Assembly: GCF_003315245.1 (NCBI RefSeq)
Contig: NZ_QNRT01000001.1
Coordinates: 192,963-256,962, forward strand
Direction: 5' to 3'
From: Arenicella xantha
Lineage (GTDB): Bacteria; Pseudomonadota; Gammaproteobacteria; Arenicellales; Arenicellaceae
Length of the DNA: 64,000 bases
The notes beneath the pieces are model-generated. The model saw only the letters and a list, made by a program, of their open reading frames with translations, searched no databases and was not told the origin of the DNA. The first letter of the stretch is position 1; every line of letters starts with the position of its first letter. The position numbers and the translations under genes are program-made. Shown piece by piece: positions 53,662-62,793 of the stretch.

Positions 53662-54219
53662 TTATTTGCGCCGAATTGTCATGGTGTAGCCAGGCTGATT
53701 AATCTCACCGACAGTCACGTCAATATCTAATTCTTCCGAGCCACGATATATTTTGAACGCCATTACCTGGCCAGCTTTCATCACCTTCAGCTCTTGGTAA
53801 AATCTTTCTTTAACCTCTGATGTTTTTGACGAAACAAGGTTAGCCCCATTTAACTCAGCAACTATATCGCCGGTTTGCAACCCTGCCAACTTAGCGTTGT
53901 GACCCGGTGTCACACAGGTTAATTCGACACCACCAGGGCGCACCTCAGAACAAATCCCCAAGAACGGTTTACGGATCGGTTCCTGGCTCACCGTAATGGT
54001 TTCTTCACCACTCATATCAAGCAATTTTTTGGCGAGAAAACTGATTTCGTATTTAAGCTCTTCGGTATGGTTCTTTTCATCCCAAAATTTAGACTCTAGC
54101 GCTTTTTCTCGCTCTTTTTGACTTTTACCACCAGTCTCGCCCGCATAACTCACACCGATTGACGCAAGCGATAACGTTAGCAGCAGCATTGTAGAAAAAA
54201 TTATTGTACTCATCTTCAT
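53662..54219 (-). CDS. Exported PDZ-domain protein
   Basis: A 185-residue protein with a signal peptide (residues 1-26, ending YAGE). A short helical region with many charges precedes a PDZ domain (about residues 85-180): GICSEVRPGGVELTCVTPGHNAKLAGLQTGDIVAELNG, and KIYRGSEELDIDVTVGE. No protease domain is present, so it is a scaffold or substrate reader. It is 21 bp downstream of the anti-sigma gene in the same operon, so it probably senses or tunes the ECF pathway. Confidence 0.87.
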   Translation of the reverse strand: MKMSTIIFSTMLLLTLSLASIGVSYAGETGGKSQKEREKALESKFWDEKNHTEELKYEISFLAKKLLDMSGEETITVSQEPIRKPFLGICSEVRPGGVELTCVTPGHNAKLAGLQTGDIVAELNGANLVSSKTSEVKERFYQELKVMKAGQVMAFKIYRGSEELDIDVTVGEINQPGYTMTIRRK

Positions 54220-54240
54220 TTTGTCACCTTGGCACTAAAA

Positions 54241-54900
54241 CTAGTACTTAGCATTAACCACATTGTCTTTACGTTGATAAAACAATCGGTTTAATTCGTT
54301 TAAAACTTCCACTCGATCGGTCCAAAGAATGCGCAGACGCTCAGCATCTTGCGGCGTATTAGGTTTGGCTTCTTGCAACGCTTGATCGACTGAGGTCAGC
54401 TTCCAGTAAAGCCGCTCGGCCGCCGCACGGTCCGATTCACTCAGACCATCTTCCTGCACAACTACTTGTTGCAACACGTTCTCTAGCCCGCGTGAATTCA
54501 ACATTAGCTGATTGATTTTCGCTTGCATTTGACTCGTTGCTTGCTGCTGCTGAGTGGTTTGCTGGGTAACCATAAACACACTAAACATACCAACAAAGGC
54601 TATTGATGCGGCTAGAGTATAGATCGCGCGCGTCAAAGAATTGTTTTGCTTGGCCGGCGAAGCGCTAGTCCGAGCTGACGCCAAGTCAACAACATTCGCT
54701 GCCGGCAAATCACTGGACTGTAAAATTCGCTGCCATGCATCATCACTAGGCGCTTGGTCTACACTGTCAAATAAATGCCCAGCCAATTTATCCAGATACG
54801 CCATTTCAGCTTGGCATTGTTCACAGTTTTGCACGTGTGCTGTCACCGAGGTCTGGATACCGTCTCGGATGTCAGTCAGTTGTTCAATCGTTGCATGCAT
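54241..54900 (-). CDS. Anti-sigma factor with zinc-type N-terminus
   Basis: A 219-residue membrane protein. The N-terminal cytoplasmic domain has HVQNCEQC (His22, Cys26, Cys29), the zinc-associated anti-sigma motif. A membrane helix lies near residues 91-112 (IYTLAASIAFVGMFSVFMVT). The periplasmic part is a Gln-rich coiled coil (TTQQQQATSQMQAKINQ) and a helical tail. Its start overlaps the sigma gene stop by one base (TAATG), so it should hold the sigma factor inactive until an envelope signal comes. Confidence 0.9.
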   Translation of the reverse strand: MHATIEQLTDIRDGIQTSVTAHVQNCEQCQAEMAYLDKLAGHLFDSVDQAPSDDAWQRILQSSDLPAANVVDLASARTSASPAKQNNSLTRAIYTLAASIAFVGMFSVFMVTQQTTQQQQATSQMQAKINQLMLNSRGLENVLQQVVVQEDGLSESDRAAAERLYWKLTSVDQALQEAKPNTPQDAERLRILWTDRVEVLNELNRLFYQRKDNVVNAKY

Positions 54901-55535
54901 TAGTGTTCACCTACTGTTGGTAGCAGTTCAGATTGTGGAATCCGCTCGCGCAAAAATTGTAGTGCACGCGCAACCACAGACTTGGAATAACTCGGCGTCT
55001 TATCGACCAGCCCAGCTATCTCATTATGCGTATACCCCTCAACTTCTTTAAGCCATAAGATCATACGCATGTCTTCGGGCAATTTATTCAACAGTGTCGT
55101 CATGTCGGTTTGATCGCCCAGTCGTTGAGCAAAGTCGTCTGACGAAGAGGGAAAGTGCTGATCATCGTCAGTGTCTTGAACCTGCTCAAAGAAGCTAAAT
55201 TCATCACTGGATACCACCACATTGTGTTTTTTGTGCTTGCGTAAATACATCAAGCTCTCATTGACAGCAATCTGTCGAAGCCACATGCCGAGCGGCGCTC
55301 GTCCTTCGTAAGACGGCAGTTTATTAATCAGCTGTATAAACGTATTGTGCAGCACGTCTTCTGCACATTCGGTTGATCCACAAATTCCCAACGCTAGGGT
55401 AAATATGGCCCGAGAATACGTTTTATACAGCTGACCGTGTGCACGGGAATCCCCACGCTTCGCGTCTCGCAATACGTCCTCAGCCACCACCTGCTGAAAG
55501 CGTTGATACTGTATAGAAGAGTTTCTGCCGTGCAT
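54900..55535 (-). CDS. ECF-type RNA polymerase sigma factor
   Basis: A 211-residue sigma-70 family factor. Region 2 (about residues 20-90) has DAKRGDSRAHGQLYKTYSRAIFTLA and CAEDVLHNTFIQLINKL; region 4 (about 140-200) ends with MRMILWLKEVEGYTHNEIAGLVDKTPSYSKSVVARALQFLRERI. It heads an operon with the anti-sigma factor and PDZ protein. It probably responds to envelope stress and may autoregulate; I see no assured -35/-10 for it. Confidence 0.92.
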   Translation of the reverse strand: MHGRNSSIQYQRFQQVVAEDVLRDAKRGDSRAHGQLYKTYSRAIFTLALGICGSTECAEDVLHNTFIQLINKLPSYEGRAPLGMWLRQIAVNESLMYLRKHKKHNVVVSSDEFSFFEQVQDTDDDQHFPSSSDDFAQRLGDQTDMTTLLNKLPEDMRMILWLKEVEGYTHNEIAGLVDKTPSYSKSVVARALQFLRERIPQSELLPTVGEH

Positions 55536-55592
55536 AACTCAAGGATGCGAGCCTGTTTAAAAACGTCGCAAAGAAATTAGAGAAAATCTGTT

Positions 55593-56810
55593 TTACACGG
55601 AATTAAGCCTAAATACCAATTGTCTTCGATCACTGGCAGTCATTTCTCCGTTCGCTGATGATACCAACAACACCTCGATTTGCCTGGCCTGATTAAAATC
55701 GCGAAACATCTTAAGGCTCGGAATTAGTGCGTCCAAGAAGGCCGCAATTCGCTTAGTTTTAATGTCAGACTCAATGTACAACGCGTTAATGGTGAGCACG
55801 CCAGTTTTGCGATCCACCTTGGCATCCATTCGGCCGGCCATCTGCTGCCCCCATAACAACGGCAATACAAAATAACCATGCACTCGTTTATTGGCAGGCA
55901 CATAGCACTCGATTTGGTAATTAAAGTCGAACAGCTCCTGCAAACGGCGACGTTGAATTACTAGATTGTCGAAGGGCGATAGAATTTTAACTTTAGTCTG
56001 GCTCAAAGGTTTGGCCAGCAACTCGAGCTCGGCACCGCGCGCGAAGTACGCTTGACCATTAACCGAAAGCTTTTCAAGTTGCTTTTGTTCCGCCAAGCGC
56101 TCGCACAACTCGACGACTTTAGTTTTAGTGCCTTTGCGTAAATACGCTATCTCGGCTGGAGTCCCTAAACCATTACATGACAAATAACGGTCCACCAGAT
56201 ACATCAACTGCTCATCTTCAGATGGCATCGACGTATCAATACCGGCGGGCAAAACACGCTCAGTTAAATCGTAAACTTTTTGGAAGCCACGCCGCTCAAC
56301 AACCATTAACTTGCCTTCCATAAACAATTGTTCCAAGGCTATTTTGGCCGGCTTCCATTCCCACCAACCGCTACCTGAGCCAAGCTTCTGATGCTTAAAG
56401 TCGCTGGCTTTAAGTGGGCCTTCTTGCGCAATTCGTTGTAATACCGCGCTCGACATCGCCTGATCTTTTCCGTGCCAGTGGCGCTCGCCATCCGCAAAAC
56501 TCTTTTTTTGACGTAAAGAATAGCGATAATCTTCAATCGGCAAGTAAGCCGCCGCGTGCGACCAATATTCAAAAACGTGGCCTTGCCGCATTAGGTGATC
56601 GAGCTGATCTGGCCGATAAGAGTCTATACGATTCCAACAAGTATGATGATGAGCCCGAGCAACCACCGAGATCGTATCAATTTGCACATAACTGAGTTGT
56701 TGAATAGCACGCCGGACCGCCTGATGCCCAGAGCCAAACTCGCGGGAGCGCAACAAGCCTTGACCTAATAGTGCGAGCTTTCTAGCTTCCTTTGGGCTCA
56801 ACGAAATCAA
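55593..56810 (-). CDS. ycaQ: YcaQ-type DNA glycosylase (winged-helix)
   Basis: A 405-residue protein from a TTG at 56810. Similarity to E. coli YcaQ, which unhooks DNA interstrand crosslinks, runs from LSPKEARKLALLGQGLL through VQIDTISVVARAHH, FEYWSHAAAYLPIEDYRY, SGWWEWKPAKIALEQLF and LSPFDNLVIQRRRLQELFDFNYQIECY. A longer frame to 56927 adds a Cys-rich 39 residues with no ribosome site, so I left it out. The start is uncertain. It lies downstream of a DUF938 methyltransferase gene on the same strand. Confidence 0.85.
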   Translation of the reverse strand: MISLSPKEARKLALLGQGLLRSREFGSGHQAVRRAIQQLSYVQIDTISVVARAHHHTCWNRIDSYRPDQLDHLMRQGHVFEYWSHAAAYLPIEDYRYSLRQKKSFADGERHWHGKDQAMSSAVLQRIAQEGPLKASDFKHQKLGSGSGWWEWKPAKIALEQLFMEGKLMVVERRGFQKVYDLTERVLPAGIDTSMPSEDEQLMYLVDRYLSCNGLGTPAEIAYLRKGTKTKVVELCERLAEQKQLEKLSVNGQAYFARGAELELLAKPLSQTKVKILSPFDNLVIQRRRLQELFDFNYQIECYVPANKRVHGYFVLPLLWGQQMAGRMDAKVDRKTGVLTINALYIESDIKTKRIAAFLDALIPSLKMFRDFNQARQIEVLLVSSANGEMTASDRRQLVFRLNSV

Positions 56811-56939
56811 GTTGAATACCCAAAGCGAACACTCGCATTGCTTGTGTTTTCCAAAGCGACACGTGTTTGACACTGAATCACAGTAGCATTTATCGCTCGC
56901 TGAATAGTTCTGATACCCGCCACGCAACTGCCGCGAGCG

Positions 56940-57557
56940 CTACGCATCCGCTCGTCGGCGAAACACTAGACATTGATTATTAGCCGGCATACTCACATCT
57001 CGCAACAAGCCAAATCCAGCTTGATCAGCTAAGCCCACTACCGCCTCAACGTCTCTAATACCGCTACCCTGCCCGCGCCCGCGCAGACTTTGATCAAACT
57101 GAGCATTGCTCTCACTGGTAAAACGCCCATGGTATTTGAACGGGCCATAAACAATAAAGTACGCACCGTCAGCAGACACCGTCGGCAAGCCAGCAAATAA
57201 CGCTTCAACCTCCGTCCAGGCCATAATGTGCAAGGTATTCGCGGTATAAATTAACGGAAAACGAAGGCCAGCCTCTACCCACACTGTTTGATTAACATTT
57301 AACCCCAGCGGTAGGCGGATATTCTCCACCTTAGCGTTAAGCAATTGCGCTCGAATACCATCTAAATAGGCGTCACAGTCGCTTGTTTGCCATTCGAGGT
57401 GCGGTTTAGCTTGAGCAAAATGGAGTGCGTGTTGGGCGGTGCCGGTACCAATTTCAAGCACATGGTCGACTTCATCTAGCACGCTTGAAATAACGTCCAA
57501 AATAGCGTCTTTGTTGCGTTCGCAGGCCGCCGAGAAAGGGAGTAGGATAGTCACCAA
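56940..57557 (-). CDS. DUF938 SAM-dependent methyltransferase-like protein
   Basis: A 205-residue soluble protein. The SAM-binding core is HVLEIGTGTAQHALHFAQAKP, and the family start (PFSAACERNKDAILDVI) and GLRFPLIYTANTLHIMAW mark DUF938. Substrate unknown. It is upstream of the YcaQ-like gene on the same strand and may share its transcript, though no firm link to DNA repair is known. Confidence 0.9.
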   Translation of the reverse strand: MVTILLPFSAACERNKDAILDVISSVLDEVDHVLEIGTGTAQHALHFAQAKPHLEWQTSDCDAYLDGIRAQLLNAKVENIRLPLGLNVNQTVWVEAGLRFPLIYTANTLHIMAWTEVEALFAGLPTVSADGAYFIVYGPFKYHGRFTSESNAQFDQSLRGRGQGSGIRDVEAVVGLADQAGFGLLRDVSMPANNQCLVFRRRADA

Positions 57558-57764
57558 TCTATCTTAAAACAATTTTCTAACAGGCTGTAGACAATTATGT
57601 GGTTTCCGATGCTGCTGCACGAACTAAATGGCTAACTTGAACGGCCAACTTAAACACCTTGCTTGCCACGTTTTAATTACGGCTGCTATATTTCGCAGCT
57701 TGAAACGTATGCGACATTATCCAGGGCACCGTATGGCTCGCCAAAATCCGAGAACCTAACTGCT

Positions 57765-58931
57765 TTGAGCGAAACCATTTTCAATATCCATGACGTCATT
57801 TTACTGATGACGGCTTTCTTGTGCCTACTGTTTGCGTTATTGCTGCTCACCCTTAAAAGCAGCAAGCGCACTTCAAACATATTTTTATCACTGTTTCTGA
57901 TACAACAAGCGGCAATCCCACTAGATATTTTAATTAGTTTCGGTGAAGAATTTAGATCGGTAGCACTGAATTACTCGCCCAATTTGTTCTATTTCTTCAG
58001 TTATGGTTATTGGTTAGAGGCACCATTGCTGCTTTGGTATGTAAGGTCGATTATCTATAAAAATTACAGCTTGCGCGCAACCGACCTAGTCCTGCTGGTG
58101 CCGTTTTTAGCCTACTTAACCCATCAATGGATCTACTTTTACAGCGTCGGCAGTGTAGATCGAGTTGCCGAACTACAGACCTATCAATTACAGACCACAG
58201 AAGAATATATTCACTGGATTACGCTATTAAGAGAAATGTTCCGAGTGGCGCTGGGCGTCGTCTGTTTAATTGAACTACAACGTTATCGTCGCCATCTGAG
58301 AACCAATGTGTATAGCGCCGATCATGACGAACTGGCATGGCTAACGATATTAGTGACCAGCTTCACCTTGCTCCGCGCATGGTCAATGATTGTTGTGTCA
58401 TTGATGATTTTGAGCGTGTTGTTTGGTGTCACAGTAAACTTTGGGGCGGCTGGCCTACTTGGCAACTACACAGCATTTTTACTGGTCAGCCTACTAATAT
58501 TTTATAGCTTGGGCCACGCGCATGTACATGAAGGAATTGACCGCGATGTCGACATAGCCGAGCCCAAACCGATCGCTCCCGAACATCGACAAAATGTGCT
58601 GGACTATATTGAAGCGCATAAACCCTACACCAACACCATCTTAACCATTGATCGGCTTGCCGACCAAATTGGCCTGCCAACACGCACACTATCGAACGTA
58701 ATTAATCGCCAGTTCAATTGTAATTTCTACGAATTCATTAACGGCTACCGAGTAAACGAAGCCACGCACCTGCTCAGTAACCATCCCGAAAAAACCATTT
58801 TGGAAGTCATGGCACTAGCCGGATTTAACTCTAAGGCGACTTTTAATACATTTTTCAAAAAGAAGACCGGGCAGACACCGAGCGAATTCCGCGCCAACGC
58901 CAATAAGCCAAAAACACTCGATAAAGGATGA
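57765..58931 (+). CDS. AraC-family regulator with N-terminal membrane domain
   Basis: A 388-residue protein. About seven membrane helices in residues 5-245 (IHDVILLMTAFLCLLFALLLLTL, YWLEAPLLLWYVRSII and others), then an AraC domain: IDRLADQIGLPTRTLSNVINRQFNCNFYEFINGYRV and ILEVMALAGFNSKATFNTFFKKKTGQTPSEFR. Start set at TTG 57765, close to the natural N-terminus of related proteins; the frame is open 34 codons further upstream but has no ribosome site. It resembles the protein at 34391-35425. The membrane part should sense an unknown signal. Confidence 0.88.
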   Translation: MSETIFNIHDVILLMTAFLCLLFALLLLTLKSSKRTSNIFLSLFLIQQAAIPLDILISFGEEFRSVALNYSPNLFYFFSYGYWLEAPLLLWYVRSIIYKNYSLRATDLVLLVPFLAYLTHQWIYFYSVGSVDRVAELQTYQLQTTEEYIHWITLLREMFRVALGVVCLIELQRYRRHLRTNVYSADHDELAWLTILVTSFTLLRAWSMIVVSLMILSVLFGVTVNFGAAGLLGNYTAFLLVSLLIFYSLGHAHVHEGIDRDVDIAEPKPIAPEHRQNVLDYIEAHKPYTNTILTIDRLADQIGLPTRTLSNVINRQFNCNFYEFINGYRVNEATHLLSNHPEKTILEVMALAGFNSKATFNTFFKKKTGQTPSEFRANANKPKTLDKG

Positions 58932-59120
58932 TTGTCAAAAATAAAACACCTATCACCAAGCTTTTTCGCTATCATCAAGACGATCTTAGAGGGATTTTTA
59001 TCACCGCGCTGGTTAAGTTACTAAGCCAATACGTTTGAATTTAGCTTCGTGATAACGTAGGGTAATAGACGACATGCCTAGGGAAGCAACTTCCCGCTTT
59101 CCAGCGTAGATCGATTGGGG

Positions 59121-59134
59121 CTCGAGAAATCGAG
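59121..59134 (+). other. Small GNRA-loop stem in an upstream leader
   Basis: CTCGAGAAATCGAG folds as a 5-bp stem with a GAAA tetraloop; a second small hairpin GGGAA/TTCCC is at 59081-59095. Both lie in the 236-bp gap before the exported protein at 59168. They may be part of a structured messenger leader, but match no riboswitch I know. Confidence 0.35.
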
Positions 59135-59167
59135 TATATTTTTAGGTCGGGGTAGGCGTATATCAAA

Positions 59168-59722
59168 ATGAAAAGTGGCTCAAACAAAATTTCTTTTACC
59201 GCAGTGAGTGTGCTCGCCTTTTGTGCGTGGGCAACGACTGTACAAGCACAAGACAGCATAAGCGGCAGTGCAAGTTTCAACTTGATTGGTAAAACTGACT
59301 CAGAGCAAACTCTAGGTCGGCATTATACAGTGGTACGATACTTGGACGAAAAGTGCGCGAAACCTAAACGCAATTCCCGTTTATACCGTGAAAAATACGT
59401 AGAAGACATTGAAACGTTTGATACGATTGATATCGCCACAACTGAACCGTTTATTTTTCAAGTTGACTATGAAGAAAAACGGCGTGATACCGAACGTTCA
59501 TGTTCCGCAGCGGCAGGCTTTACACCGGTTGCTGGACGACGTTATCGTGGTGAATTTAAAGTAAGCGGCCAAGTTTCAAGATGCGAGATCACGTTGTTCG
59601 ACGTCACTGAAGGCGAGGTCGAATTTCCAGCTGAAATCGTGCCTGAAACAATGTGTACCCGACGTGGCGCAACAGGTAACGGCAACGGCGTACCAACCCA
59701 CGCAATGATCGACCGTTTCTAA
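59168..59722 (+). CDS. Exported protein with five cysteines, unknown
   Basis: A 184-residue protein with a signal peptide (residues 1-30, ending AQAQ). The mature part is polar and beta-rich, with five cysteines (DEKCAKP, ERSCSAAAGF, VSRCEITL, ETMCTRRG and the signal's own Cys aside) that could form disulfides. Motifs such as YRGEFKVSGQVSRCEITLFDVTEG look like a small beta-sandwich. No family recognised. It is a single gene with a weak ribosome site (GGGGTAGG) 11 nt from ATG. Confidence 0.65.
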   Translation: MKSGSNKISFTAVSVLAFCAWATTVQAQDSISGSASFNLIGKTDSEQTLGRHYTVVRYLDEKCAKPKRNSRLYREKYVEDIETFDTIDIATTEPFIFQVDYEEKRRDTERSCSAAAGFTPVAGRRYRGEFKVSGQVSRCEITLFDVTEGEVEFPAEIVPETMCTRRGATGNGNGVPTHAMIDRF

Positions 59723-59736
59723 TCGTTCACATCTTA

Positions 59737-59762
59737 ATGTTGTGAAGCAGATGTTGTGAAGC
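59737..59762. repeat. Short tandem repeat
   Basis: ATGTTGTGAAGC occurs twice, 14 bp apart (59737-59748 and 59751-59762), just after the stop of the exported protein. Its meaning is unclear; it may be a simple local duplication. Confidence 0.6.
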
Positions 59763-59787
59763 TACGGTTAGTATTGTTCAGCGAAGG

Positions 59788-59818
59788 ACGGTGGTAGGAA
59801 CTTAAGGCGCCGTTTTTT
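59788..59818 (+). terminator. Weak intrinsic terminator
   Basis: CGGTG pairs with CGCCG (one G-U pair) and is followed by TTTTTT at 59813-59818, after the exported protein gene. The stem is short with a long loop. Confidence 0.4.
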
Positions 59819-59833
59819 GAACAACGCGAACGG

Positions 59834-60499
59834 TTAGGCAGATTGGTAAACTCTTACCAAATTGAATTGAGCCGACTCTGCTAAATCCGGCACGGTATGA
59901 CTCTGATAAGTCGCCACCTCAGCAACTCCATGCAATAAGTTTTTAGTAATGCGCGAGTCGGCTACGATCACCTGTCCAAAATCAGCCAAGAATCGGTCGA
60001 GTAGCAGCAAGTTATCACGATCGTAAAACACATCAGAAATAAGCACCGTCGCGGCGGCGGTATTTTGATCAAACGCGTCCAAGCTTGGATAACACTCCAC
60101 ACTAACTCCATTTAGTTTAGCGTTATAGCGAGCAGCGGCTAATGCTATTGGGTCGGAGTCAACCATGAGCACATGCTCTGCGCCAGCCAATGCGGCAGCG
60201 ATTCCGGCCACACCTGATCCACAGCCAAAATCTACTATCAACTTATTTTTGGCCAATTCTGGACGGTCCAATAAGTAGCGCGCGAGCACTTGACCACTGG
60301 CCCAGCAGAACGCCCAATACGGCGGTTCGTCCATCAATGCCTGCGCTTGTGTCCCAGTCAATTTATGTTGCGGGTAGTCAGCAGCGAGTAAACTCAACAC
60401 CAGCTCCGGCACTTGTGGCAAACTATCGGTCGACAACGCAGCATAAGGAACCCGAGCAGACAACTCGCTTTGCAACTGTTTAAACGCGAATTCTGTCAT
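59834..60499 (-). CDS. SAM-dependent methyltransferase, COG3897-like
   Basis: A 221-residue soluble class I methyltransferase. The motif LIVDFGCGSGVAGIAAALAGAEHVLMVDSDPIALAAARYNAKLNGV is the SAM pocket, and PYWAFCWASGQVLARYLL just before it matches the COG3897/nicotinamide N-methylase-like group, which includes ETFbeta lysine methyltransferases. Target unknown. It lies 58 bp downstream of the sulfurtransferase gene on the same strand. Confidence 0.88.
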   Translation of the reverse strand: MTEFAFKQLQSELSARVPYAALSTDSLPQVPELVLSLLAADYPQHKLTGTQAQALMDEPPYWAFCWASGQVLARYLLDRPELAKNKLIVDFGCGSGVAGIAAALAGAEHVLMVDSDPIALAAARYNAKLNGVSVECYPSLDAFDQNTAAATVLISDVFYDRDNLLLLDRFLADFGQVIVADSRITKNLLHGVAEVATYQSHTVPDLAESAQFNLVRVYQSA

Positions 60500-60557
60500 C
60501 GTAATGGGGGATATCTCGCAACTGAGCAGGCATTAAATCTGAGTGCGAGACCACAGG

Positions 60558-61400
60558 CTACGCGACCTCGATGGGACTCTCAGGCAATGATGCCCATTCC
60601 GCCCAAGCACCATCATATAAACGCTGCAAACCGTAACCCGCTTCGAACAATGCCAAACTAATGATTGCCGCGGTTACTCCAGAACCACATGAGGTAATAA
60701 ATTTCGGTTCGGGCTGATCCTGCAAACTCTCGAATAAGGCCCCCAACTCTGCAGCTGAACGAAGTTGACCATCGAGCAACAACTGATCAAACGGCAGCGA
60801 TTTCGAACCGGGTATATGTCCAGACGGCAAACCGGCTCGAGGCTCTGGCGCTCGGCCAGCAAAACGAGCAGCTGAGCGAGCGTCGAGCACGGTATAGTCA
60901 GCGGTGTGGCAATTCGCTAATAAATCGGCATGATTAACCACCAACCCCGCGGGTTCCGATGACTCATATACTTCGGCTTGTAGCTGAACTTGCGCAGCGC
61001 TTATCGCGCCGCCATGAGCAATCCAAGCTGGCATCCCACCATTTAAAACTCGAACTCGTTGGTGTCCAAATACTTTAAACATCCACCATACCCTAGCCGC
61101 CGAAAACAAACCGGCGGTATCATAAACCACCACCTCATGCCGATTGCTGATGCCTAAGTTCCCGACATGCGTCGAGAAGATGTCAGCGCTTGGCAGCATA
61201 TGTGGCAACTCAGACTGCGTGTCGGAGACCATATCAATATCAAAAAATTGCGCCCCCGGTATATGCTGTTGTTGGTATTCTGCAATCGTATTGCGTTGCG
61301 CCGATGGCAGGTACCAAGATCCGTCCAACACTCTCAGCGTCGGATCATTAAGTCGATCACTTAGCTCATCGACACTACAAAGTTGACTCGTATTTGGCAT
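60558..61400 (-). CDS. sseA: 3-Mercaptopyruvate/thiosulfate sulfurtransferase
   Basis: A 280-residue two-domain rhodanese. The N-terminal domain is inactive; the C-terminal active loop is CGSGVTA with catalytic Cys238, whose residues fit mercaptopyruvate sulfurtransferase better than thiosulfate sulfurtransferase (CRKGVT). Other markers: GHIPGSKSLPF and VLNGGMPAW. It moves sulfane sulfur to thiols or cyanide. Same direction as the downstream methyltransferase. Confidence 0.9.
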   Translation of the reverse strand: MPNTSQLCSVDELSDRLNDPTLRVLDGSWYLPSAQRNTIAEYQQQHIPGAQFFDIDMVSDTQSELPHMLPSADIFSTHVGNLGISNRHEVVVYDTAGLFSAARVWWMFKVFGHQRVRVLNGGMPAWIAHGGAISAAQVQLQAEVYESSEPAGLVVNHADLLANCHTADYTVLDARSAARFAGRAPEPRAGLPSGHIPGSKSLPFDQLLLDGQLRSAAELGALFESLQDQPEPKFITSCGSGVTAAIISLALFEAGYGLQRLYDGAWAEWASLPESPIEVA

Positions 61401-61528
61401 ATTTGAATAGTAACCACTAATGCGCGAGCTGCCAACTGAATCACCCCAACCCTTGGCGCTCGTGTCGATCCTCGATTTACGCTATCGTTAGATTGAACAA
61501 CTACCCGTTAACTACCGATGGAGTCAAT

Positions 61529-61948
61529 ATGTCTGAAAAATTTACTGCACACGGGAAATGCCTTTGTGGCGCCGTGACATTCACTGCGGCCGCTGTGGTA
61601 AAAGAAATTGGCGCATGTCACTGCAGTATGTGCCGCACTTGGTCCGGCGGACCGTTTCTAGGCCTAGACTGCGGAACACAAGTCACTTTCATCGGGGACG
61701 TATCCAGTTTTTCGTCTTCAGACTGGGCTGAGCGAGGGTTCTGCCCACACTGCGGCACACACTTATTTTATAAGCTAATCGGCAACCAGACATTCATCAT
61801 GCCGGTTGGCCTATTTGATGCACAAACGGACCTGGTCTTTGACCATCAAATATTTATTGACGAAAAACCATCGTATTACAGCTTCAAACAAACAACACCG
61901 ACGATGACCGGCGCCGAGGTTTTCGCCGCTCTTGCGCCAAAAGAATAA
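61529..61948 (+). CDS. GFA family protein (glutathione-dependent formaldehyde-activating-like)
   Basis: A 139-residue protein; start at 61529 gives the family N-terminus MSEKFTAHGKCLCGAVTF. The zinc cysteines are Cys11 and Cys13 (CLC), Cys30, Cys32 and Cys35 (CHCSMC) and the CPHC pair near residues 77-80. Some GFA proteins speed the spontaneous addition of formaldehyde to glutathione; most have unknown substrates. An upstream in-frame start at 61493 is not needed. Confidence 0.93.
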   Translation: MSEKFTAHGKCLCGAVTFTAAAVVKEIGACHCSMCRTWSGGPFLGLDCGTQVTFIGDVSSFSSSDWAERGFCPHCGTHLFYKLIGNQTFIMPVGLFDAQTDLVFDHQIFIDEKPSYYSFKQTTPTMTGAEVFAALAPKE

Positions 61949-62055
61949 GCTAGCTAACGTAACACGACTTAGAGTTTGCAGAGTGCTTGTCAAAAAAACA
62001 CACTGCACGGCAACAGAACTTAATCGAGCTATGCTATGCGAACGCCAAGCCTAAC

Positions 62056-62664
62056 TCAAAGGCATATAGGCGCGACAAGATGCTTGGCATTCCCGTCCGT
62101 TGACGGCTGGCGGTTTGGCACAATCAGCGGAAAGCAAAACCCTTCGTTGTAAAAGACCACACCATTAAGCACTCGATTAGGTATTGATCCAGAAAACGGC
62201 TCACCACACACAGCATCGTTTGCGTAGACCGCAAGATCACTATTCTCAAGATAGGCTTCACTGTCCTCGCTATTGGAGTAAAACAAGGTATTGGAGCTCA
62301 CTACCATAAGCCCCGTAGTCTCAAACGAGTCGACAATAAAATCACTTAAATCAAGCCGAGTAAATTTATCAAAGCCTTGAGATTGAATAGAAAAATCAGA
62401 CACTTTCCGCCAACTCTCAGACCGAAGTTCGGACCCTAAATAACTGCCCTGCTTAGTAAAAATCCGCAATCGGTGAGTGCCCGGCGACAGTGATAAACCA
62501 AGCGCATTGACCGTAATGGGCTTGGCTTTAGCCGTGATATCAAGATAGTTGCCAGTACAACTATTACCGCCTTGATTGCTAAGTAAAATACGCTCTGCCG
62601 CTTGCACACCACAACATATGCCCAACCCCAGCGAGGCAAGCATCACCAACAATATGTTCTTCAT
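62056..62664 (-). CDS. Exported protein, unknown
   Basis: A 202-residue protein with a signal peptide (residues 1-23; GVQA-AERIL). The mature part is beta-rich with GLSLSPGTHRLRIFTKQG, and cysteines (NSCTGNYLD, NDAVCGEP, EGFCFPL, VAPICL) that can pair. Something like a surface-bound beta-sandwich is suggested, but I do not recognise it. It stands alone between opposing genes. Confidence 0.6.
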   Translation of the reverse strand: MKNILLVMLASLGLGICCGVQAAERILLSNQGGNSCTGNYLDITAKAKPITVNALGLSLSPGTHRLRIFTKQGSYLGSELRSESWRKVSDFSIQSQGFDKFTRLDLSDFIVDSFETTGLMVVSSNTLFYSNSEDSEAYLENSDLAVYANDAVCGEPFSGSIPNRVLNGVVFYNEGFCFPLIVPNRQPSTDGNAKHLVAPICL

Positions 62665-62793
62665 TTTTCAACCCTAAACCTAGACCCAGAAAACCAACAT
62701 CCATTCTACTGCATCGACTAAATTTCGATTGAACGTACTCCGCCCCTCAATCGGCCTGCTCACAAACTTAGCACCACCATGCCATTAGCCTTT

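Noticed and set aside
56811-56927. Cysteine-rich N-terminal extension of the YcaQ-like protein
   Set aside because: The extension starts at a TTG with no ribosome site, while YcaQ similarity begins after it. It looks like read-through of upstream non-coding sequence.
59041-59134. Possible c-di-GMP (GEMM) riboswitch before the exported protein
   Set aside because: Only small hairpins are present; the conserved GEMM core is absent.
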